Assembly (NCBI GenBank): GCA_033816765.1
Contig: CM066289.1
Coordinates: forward strand, 1,612,001-1,676,000
DNA from: Nothopassalora personata
Lineage: Eukaryota > Ascomycota > Dothideomycetes > Mycosphaerellales > Mycosphaerellaceae
Length of the DNA: 64,000 nt
Direction of reading: 5' to 3'
The position numbers and the translations under genes are program-made. The notes beneath the pieces were generated by a model. The model searched no databases. It saw nothing but the letters and a program-made list of their open reading frames with translations, and was not told where the DNA came from. Each line of letters opens with the position of its first letter. Position 1 is the stretch's first letter. This document shows, in pieces, positions 57,215 to 64,000 of this stretch.

Positions 57215-58606
57215 TCAGGTGGTGTACTGCCGCTGGAGCAGCTTGGCAATGGTAGTGAGCTGGATGTTGCTCGTGCCTTCGTAGATTTGTCCAATCTTGC
57301 TGTCTCTCCAGTACTTCTCAGCCAGGCCTTCTCTTACGAAACCCATGCCGCCCATCCATTCGATGGCTTGACCGGACACCTTGCCGGCCACGTTCGACGC
57401 GTAGAGCTTCGCCATCGCTGCATCCATGACGAAGTCTTGACCGGCTTCCTTCTTGCGGGATGCGTTGTACACGAGTGCCCGGGCGGCGGAGATTTCAGTC
57501 CACGCGTGGGCGAGCTGATGCTGCATGCCCTGGAACTCGCCCACGAGAGACCCGAATTGCTTACGGTCATTCCAGACGTACTTTGCTGCGTTCTCGAAGG
57601 CGCCGATAGCAAGACCGGTCATTTGTGCAGCAATGCCGATTCGGCCTTCGTTCAGGAGTCCAATGGCGTACTTGTATCCATGTCCTTCCTCGCCGAGCAG
57701 ACTTCCTTTCGGCACTGCGCAGTCGTCAAAGTCAATAACACAAGTCGATGATGCCTTGATACCGAGCTTCTTCTCTTTCTTCGCGATCTTTAGGCCTGGG
57801 TTTTCCTTGTCGACCAAGAATGCAGTGATGCCTTTATAGCCCTTCTCCGGATACAAGTTTGCAAACACGATGAAGAAGCCTGCCTCCATCGAGTTTGTGA
57901 TCCACATCTTGCTGCCATTGATTACGTAGCCATCAGATGTCTTTTCGGCCTTGGTCTTCATCGCGAAAGCGTCCGATCCCGATGCTGGCTCTGACAAGCA
58001 GAAGGAGCCAACTGTGTTGGTGGCCAGCTGAGGTAACCACTTCTTCTTGCTCTCCTCGCTCCCATACTTCAGAATTGCCGTATTTACCAATGTGTTGTGC
58101 ACATCGCACAAGACACTGACACTGGGGTCGACCCTCGCGAGCTCCTCGATTCCGACGATCGCAGCAGTGAAGTTCATGCCTGAGCCACCGTACTTCTCCG
58201 GGATCTCAACGCCCATTAGACCCTGCTCGAAGAGCTTTTCCACGATCTCTGGGTCCATCCTCTCTGCCTCGTCCATGTCGCGAACTTTGGGGAGGATCTC
58301 CTCGTTTGCAAACTTCTCCACCGACTCCTTCATCATCTGCTCGACTTCGCTGAGGTGGAAGATGGGCGTGGGCGTGAGACCCTCCACGTCGACCGTGTGT
58401 GACTCGTTCGCATCGCGTCGTGGCGTGGTCGACGATAGGCATCGCGATCTGCAGACACATTGTTAAGCAATCATTCATTCCTCGTCGGAAGCCTTGTCCT
58501 ACGCTGGCACTAATGGCGAGAATGCTGTCCGGCTCACGGGAGTCCTCGATGGTGCGGATGCAGCAGCTCTCGCGAGTAGTCGAATGGTTCTGGCTAAGGA
58601 CGCCAT
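57215..58606 (-). CDS. Short/branched-chain acyl-CoA dehydrogenase, mitochondrial
   Basis: Predicted mitochondrial FAD enzyme of branched-chain amino-acid or short-chain acyl-CoA oxidation (ACADSB-like). Exons 58606..58503 and 58448..57215; 54-nt intron (GTAGGA donor, CTTAAC branch site, CTGCAG acceptor); 445 residues. The first about 45 residues are Arg, Ala and Ser rich (ASLARTIRLLARAAASAPSR), a clear mitochondrial presequence completed by the splice (LVPASRCLSSTTPRR). Family motifs: IPEKYGGSGMNF, FCLSEPASGSDAFAMKT, VINGSKMWITNS, LLNEGRIGIAAQMTGLA, and QAIEWMGGMGFVREG. The catalytic Glu is E425 in IYEGTSNIQ, the position used by short- and branched-chain enzymes rather than the isovaleryl type. 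Confidence 0.92.
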
Positions 58607-59206
58607 GGTCTTCTGATGTCTGAGAGATAGGTAGAATGGGAAGGGATGGTGGGTTTGGGAAGGTGGCACAAATCTGTACAATACCTCATGGTACTGTACC
58701 CCGAATGTAGCCGTTAGCCGTTCGGCAAGAAAAGTGCCACTCAAACATGTGACACGACCTGCGCCGACCCCGTGGGGACGATAGAATAAGTGGAGCGAGC
58801 CGTTGTCTCGGAGATGAGTCGGTCTTCGACGCCACTAGAGCATCCCTACTTCCAGACCAACGTCTACTACTGTACGCCGACGAAGATCATGATATCGCGG
58901 AAGCGATGAATCACGAGACTGAAACTCTCGGCTGGCCATTCTATTGCCGAGTCACTCTGAGGATGATGAGCAAGCTCGTTGCCCACCAAGCGCTTCGCCT
59001 TATCATTGAAGCAAAGGTGTGACATGTATTGCGTTCTTGATCGCGTCGAATCAGCGGGGCGACGGAATGTCAGATGGGCGCACAGGAAGTCTTGCTCCAT
59101 TGGAGATTTCACTAACGTACTTTTAGGTCATGCATGACCAATGCTGTAGCAACTGCTGACACTTTCAGCAAGAACCCACCGTGCTCCATTCGTGTCAGAT
59201 CAGCGT
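58607..59206. other. Intergenic, promoter of acyl-CoA dehydrogenase gene
   Basis: 0.6 kb between het-C and the dehydrogenase, both on the minus strand. No gene seen. Confidence 0.5.
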
Positions 59207-62200
59207 CTAGTAACGTCGCTCCTGGTAGCCACCTCCGCTGTAGCCATCACCGTAGCCTCTCTGCTCGCCATAGCCACTGCTTCCACCGAATCCTCCTGGC
59301 ATGTTATCATCACGCCGTTGGTACTCGTCTTCGTCGTTGCGTCGTCCGCCACCATACTCTTGCTGACCTCCGCCGTACTCTTGACGACCGCCGCCATATT
59401 CTTGACGACCGCCACCATATCCTTGGCGACCGCCGCCGTACTCATGCTGACCGACCCCATACTCCTGGTGTCCGCCGCCATAAGAGCTTGACGACTGGAA
59501 GCGAGACTCCGAGCTGTACTCCTGACGCCTGAAGCTGGACTGAGAGCTGTACTCGTTGCGGCTTTCAGACTGGTAGCCGACGCTCTGTTGCTTGTGCTCA
59601 TTCGAGTCGCGGCGTCCGCCACCGTAGCCTCCGCTCCGGCGCTTGTACTCATTCGAGCCACCTCGCTCGCGGCTACGGCTCTTACTCTTGTGGCGCTCGC
59701 GGCTGCCGCTGTTGCGTCGACCATACCCACCACTTCTCTGCTCGTCTTCGCGCTCCTTCCTGCGGCGCTTCTCTTCCTTCTTGCGTTGCTTCTGCTGTTT
59801 CTTTTCGTAATCGTCATCATCATTGCTGTCGTCATCGTCATCGTCGGACTCGTCCTTCTTCTTGTGTCCAGAGTACGTCTCGGAGCCTCCGTATTGTCTG
59901 CCCGAACTGAAGACACGCTGTTCGGTGACCTCACCTTCGTAACGTCCTCCTGGATGCTCGTAACGACGCTCCGTGCGCTCCTCGTAGCCACCATCATGTG
60001 TTGGCCGTACCTCGTGGGTCTGCTGATACCCATAGCCAGTGCTGCCCTGGCGACCGTCTTGCTCGTAGCGCTGGTAGCTTTCTTGATATCCTCCTGAAGA
60101 GAACTGCGTCTGCGATATCTGAGCCTGGCCGTAACGCTCCTCCTGACCATAGCCACCAGGGCGATGGCCGGTCTCAGTAATCCGGGTGTTGTACGACCCA
60201 TCTTGTTTGTACTCATCGTGCTTGTACGTCTGCTTCTCAGTCTTGTCGCCCCCGAAAGCACCGCCCAGGAGGCCGGCACCGACAGCACCTGCAACGCCTC
60301 CGAGGATGCCACCCAAAGCACCTCCACCGACAGCGTCGCCGACGGTGTCGCTGATCTTGCTTTGGACTTGGCTGCTCTGCCTACCGCCAGAACTGCTGCC
60401 GCCTCCAAGAGCTTGGTTGAGACCTCCCAGTGCACCGCCCATCGCCCCTGAGCTGTTGCCGTGCCCTGAGTTAGGCAGACCAAGCGGTTTACACGAGCCA
60501 TGGCCACCATCGTGCACGCCTGGCTTGTGATTCCGACCTTCCTCGACACCATTGCGAGAGAGCTTATCCCGAAGATCGTCTCGCTCACGCTCGCTCATCT
60601 CACCCCACCACCTCTCTACAACCCCAAACATCTGTCGTCGACCATCGCTGGCTCCATCGTTGCCGTACTCGCGCAAAGCTGGATGGTGGAAGACGCCAGC
60701 GATGATTCGATCGTTGGTGCGCCGAATGTCGACATTGTCGTCATCCCAAGCCTGCACAATTTGTGGCACGACCCACTTCAAAACTTGGCTTGCGATCTTT
60801 CCAGCAGGCTCGTTGAGCACGTTGGAGAAGTGGTCCTTTGATAACATACTAAACGTAATGTCAGCTTCGAAATCTGCAGGGGGTCCAAAGGAAAGACTAC
60901 TTACGAGTGAGTCGGATCGCTCGAGCGATCATCGCGAAAGACGATCAACTGCTTCTCCACGCTTGACTGGATGATCTCAGATGATCCAGTGCGAAGCTCA
61001 TTCTTCACCTGAGAGATAATCGGGACGACGAATGGTGCCAGAAGAGAGAAGACGAATACGCTGACCTGATTCTGGACCTCTTCGATGAGGTCTGGCAGCA
61101 CAGGTATTTTATCAATCGCCTCCGTGATACTCTTCATGATGTTGTCGTGAAACTGTTACAGAGCAACGTTAGCCATACTCGCACACCACGTGGCGTCGTC
61201 TCAGCGACTGGTGCTAAGCACGAGAAGACGCCCTCTGCACTTCGCACTTACCTCCAGGATTGGATAGATCTGCTTCGACATCTCCTCCATCTGCTGAGTA
61301 AACTCCTCGGGATCCTTGGGCGAGATGTGCATGTTCTGCATTTGTGCTGCTTGAGCGTTTGCCTGCAACTGGTCGGCCTTGTTCTTGTGGTCATCATCAC
61401 CAAGGATGCCGGAAGGCAGCTTGTCAAGCAAGTCTTTGAGCAAGCTGGTATCGGCGTTCTGCGACTGCTGGATTGTACCCTCAAGCTCTTGCAGTTCTGA
61501 TTGTGTGGCCTTGTCAGAGAACTCGCCCATCACGGAGTGGAGGAAGTCAACACCACCGAAAGTGCCAGTCACGACAGGGTAGACTGGACGACGAGCGCCT
61601 TGCAGACGAACCTGAGTGTCGCGTCCAACGTGAGGGAAGATGTTGTGTTCGCCCAGTTCGATCAAGGCGAGCTCCGTGTAGTTGGAGTGGGCGCTGTAGT
61701 CTTCCAAGCAGTGACATCCAGTGCCGAGTAGACGGAGGGCCTCGTAGAAGTCGCGAGTGTCGTTTGACTCCTTGTAGCGGCGGCCGAGCTCGATGGATCG
61801 TCGGAACAAGTCGCGGATCATGCCAGCGGAAGTCGTGATGCCTTGATCTTCTGAGGCTATGTAGTGCTTCAAGCCAGTGCGCTCATCAATGCTCAGCTCT
61901 CGGCGCTCATCGACAGGACCACGGAGTCGGCGATCGTACTGCCTGGCATCGAGGTTGTCGGCATAGTCTTTTGGATTGTCGATGTGTTCTTCCGGGCGAT
62001 AGCAGCCCAGGCGTTCCTTCGTCACCTCAAATTCGCCCGTGCCGAACCCGAATGATATGAAACCGAGAATCCAGAGCAACAGGCGGATGGCCTCAGCGCT
62101 GACATACTTGACTGTGCCGACATCGACTGCCTGGCTGTAGTCGCGCAGCCAGTTGCCAAAGTAGACTCGCTTGACGTCCAGCTTGCTGAACTTCTTACCG

Positions 62201-62382
62201 CCCATTGCACGTGCCGTGAGCAGTGTGAGGAGGGTGTCTTCAATATCGCCATGACGCCAGTTCTGTCCTTCAATCTTGCTGGTCGAGCCAATGTTTCCAG
62301 CTCCGAATGCGTGGGTGGGACGAGCGTAGAGGATGAGGCAGAGGGCGAGGATTGGCAGCCAGCTGCCGTAGTTGACTGCCAT
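59207..62382 (-). CDS. het-C: Het-C/TinC-type heterokaryon incompatibility protein
   Basis: Homologue of Neurospora HET-C, a secreted or plasma-membrane-linked protein whose polymorphic alleles trigger vegetative incompatibility, and of Aspergillus TinC, found as a partner of the NIMA kinase. Exons 62382..61252, 61152..60905 and 60848..59207; introns of 99 and 56 nt; 1006 residues. A signal peptide (residues 1-26, ILALCLILYARPTHA) is followed by AFGAGNIGS and the Het-C domain (WRHGDIEDTLL, YFGNWLRDYSQAVD, CHCLEDYSAHSNYTELALIELG). A hydrophobic segment at about 400-425 (VFVFSLLAPFVVPIISQV) and the junction THSMLSKDHFSNVLNEPAGKIA follow. The last 370 residues are Gly, Tyr, Gln and Arg rich with an acidic/basic block, typical of HET-C tails. 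Whether it is polymorphic here is unknown. Confidence 0.93.
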
Positions 62383-63845
62383 GTTGGCGGTGTTGTGTGT
62401 GTTTGGTGTTGTTCAATATGTTTGGTGTGTGGTATCTTGTTGCTTACTTGAGGGAGTGTTTGTTAACAGGAAGATGTCCTGATCATGTTGTGGCTGAAAC
62501 GCGTGGAGGGGCATTTTCCGTCATTGCCAAGTAATCTCACGTTGACGAAGAGGAGTAACACGACAATCGAGACATGACCTGACACACCATTGACGTCTAA
62601 ACAAATGTTCTCCATATTCAGCAGAAGGTCAAAGCTTCATCTTCCTGGCAAGAAGGCCCCCCCGCATGGCAAGATCCTGGCCTTCATCAACGCGCTACTC
62701 CAGGGCTGTACGCGTCTCTCGGCGTCTCCTAGACTCAACGCAGGGCAGTCTGGTCAGTGGCCATGAGGAAGGGATTCTATCCAACCGAAAGTCTGAAACC
62801 TCTCCCTCCTCCTCCTCCTCCTTCTCCTCCTCCTCCGTCGTCACCGATTGACGGCGAGGGCCATGGCATCGCCGAGGACGCTGGTAGCATTCCCGGATAG
62901 CTGGAGCTTTTGACTGCTTACCGCGCCGAGCATCCAAACGAGGAGCAGAAACAGAAGATGAGTTGGTTCGAGGTACAGGCGACAAACGCTGACCCCAAGG
63001 GCCTCAAGAATGGAGGAGACCGAAGATGGGAGAAGGACATCATAAATGCTAGACTTCGGCGACTAGTCTTGTAGACGTGATCCTCCGAAGAGGTCAACTT
63101 ATACTGAGGAGCACTCGACCGTATTGGAAGCATATGAACTTGTGAAGTCATGTCGACATGTTCCTTGTGGCGCATCTCGTGCTTCGACGAGCCAAAATCC
63201 TCGGAGCACGGCATTCATCTGGCTTGACCTCTCCGGAGAATAACTCCTCGAACCCGGAGAGTTGTGGACCATACAGATGGCAAGCCGATTGTGAACATGG
63301 TCCTCGAGACTCGGCGACATGCTGTGGTTATGCTGTGGTTAAGCGTGGTAAGTCAAGGCGAACACGCCATGCCTACGCCACGATCGTCACAAGCCATTTG
63401 CCGAGAAGAGGCAAAAGATCAGCCTCATCCCGAACATGCCGAGGAAGGAAAGTCGAAGGTGACAGAGGATGTCCCTCGGTCTCCAAGGTGCACCACTCAC
63501 GACAGAGCCAAGCTTGCCTTGACTTGAGCAAATCTGGACGAGGAAGCAGCCAGTCGCTTTTATACTTCTTGAACCCTGCCTTTCCCCACCGTTTTCCTTT
63601 CACTAACCAAGATTCGGCGAGTTAGGTAGCATATGTGAACGGCTTTCAGGCAGGTGTTTTCTCTGCAACGGGAGAGTCACAACACTGCACGTGCATGATC
63701 TGCATAGTAGGGTCTGCGTCTTGGTACGAGGGGAGACAGGTAGGTGGTACATAGCCCACGCATACCCGTTGGAGACAAAAAACGGTACAGCTTCATCATT
63801 CCTCATTAGGCAACTTGCGACCCCGGGACTCCCACCGCCAATTAC
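62383..63845. other. Intergenic between het-C and HsbA-like gene
   Basis: 1.46 kb between divergent genes. It contains the interrupted frame at 62763..63074, listed separately, and otherwise no supported gene. Confidence 0.5.
62763..63074 (+). pseudogene. Interrupted small ORF, possible gene remnant
   Basis: ATG at 62763 opens 45 codons with a Pro-rich run, then one TAG at 62898..62900, and the same frame continues 57 more codons to TAG at 63072..63074. The second part (EEQKQKMSWFEVQATNADP, RRWEKDIINARLRRLVL) looks protein-like. It may be an exon, a one-mutation pseudogene, or chance; no family is recognised. Confidence 0.25.
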
Positions 63846-64000
63846 ATGCGCTCCGTCATCTTCACCGGCCTGTTGGCCACTCTCGCCACCGCGAGCCCAG
63901 TCGCTGTCGTTGAGAAGCGCGACGCTGCCAACATCGGTGCCGCCCTGGACAATGTCAGCGCCAACATCAAGACGGTCAACTCTACACTTAACACGTTCAA
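63846..64000 (+). CDS. HsbA-like secreted cell-wall protein, 5' part
   Basis: The window ends inside this gene; 51 complete codons are visible. MRSVIFTGLLATLATASPVA is a clear signal peptide, followed by VVEKRD, a Kex2-type processing site (KR). The next part (NIGAALDNVSANIKTVNSTLNTF) is the start of an amphipathic helical domain as in hydrophobic surface binding protein A and the related galactomannoprotein Mp1 group, which are secreted and attach to hydrophobic surfaces or the wall. Assignment rests on the first 51 residues only. Confidence 0.6.
   Translation, partial: MRSVIFTGLLATLATASPVAVVEKRDAANIGAALDNVSANIKTVNSTLNTF

Noticed and set aside
59588..60097. Plus-strand ORF of 169 codons with many hydrophobic residues
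   Set aside because: It is antisense to the charged, Arg/Glu-rich tail of het-C, whose complement reads as Leu, Ala and Val; this mimics membrane segments.

Overview
The window is nuclear DNA of a filamentous ascomycete (Pezizomycotina, most likely a Dothideomycete). The evidence is short GT-AG introns of about 48-60 nt with CTAAC-like branch sites, a het-C/TinC gene, an HsbA-like secreted protein, a Ser/Pro-rich GPI wall protein, and a retroelement island mutated in the CpA-to-TpA pattern of repeat-induced point mutation (RIP). The class is an inference; the species cannot be read from this sequence.

Layout. 1-6.6 kb is an ordinary gene block: the 3' half of a polyamine-type MFS transporter, a convergent allantoate-permease-type MFS transporter, a JMJD5/KDM8-like JmjC protein and a small conserved unknown. 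6.67-22.44 kb is a retrotransposon island: a complete but dead Ty1/copia element (two 247-bp LTRs, a primer site matching the initiator tRNA-Met anticodon arm), a 330-bp GTAATA repeat, a dead Ty3/gypsy chromovirus (gag, protease, RT with YMDD, RNase H, integrase, chromodomain) that also carries a tRNA-like sequence and an antisense ORF before its 3' LTR, an inverted 2.1-kb partial copy of the same gypsy, and another LTR. Two younger solo LTRs with perfect 5-bp target duplications sit inside the dead elements. 22.4-25.5 kb is gene-poor.

25.5-64 kb is gene-rich: an NMP kinase, an AIFM3-like Rieske/FAD oxidoreductase, the repeat-bearing wall protein, an SH3 protein of LSB1/PIN3 type, an ACAD10/11-like dehydrogenase, ADA3 (SAGA), a transmembrane RING-H2 protein, THG1, RPB1 (RNA polymerase II), SWD1 (COMPASS), a GMC oxidoreductase, a short/branched-chain acyl-CoA dehydrogenase, het-C and the start of an HsbA-like gene. 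Most are housekeeping genes. Several (KDM8-like, ADA3, RPB1, SWD1) act in transcription or chromatin, but nothing suggests they form a functional cluster. Gene models below were spliced by hand; all joins given keep frame.

The most unusual material is in the gypsy element: its antisense accessory ORF, the tRNA-like sequence, LTRs with unrelated U3 but conserved R-U5, and uneven RIP along the copia element.
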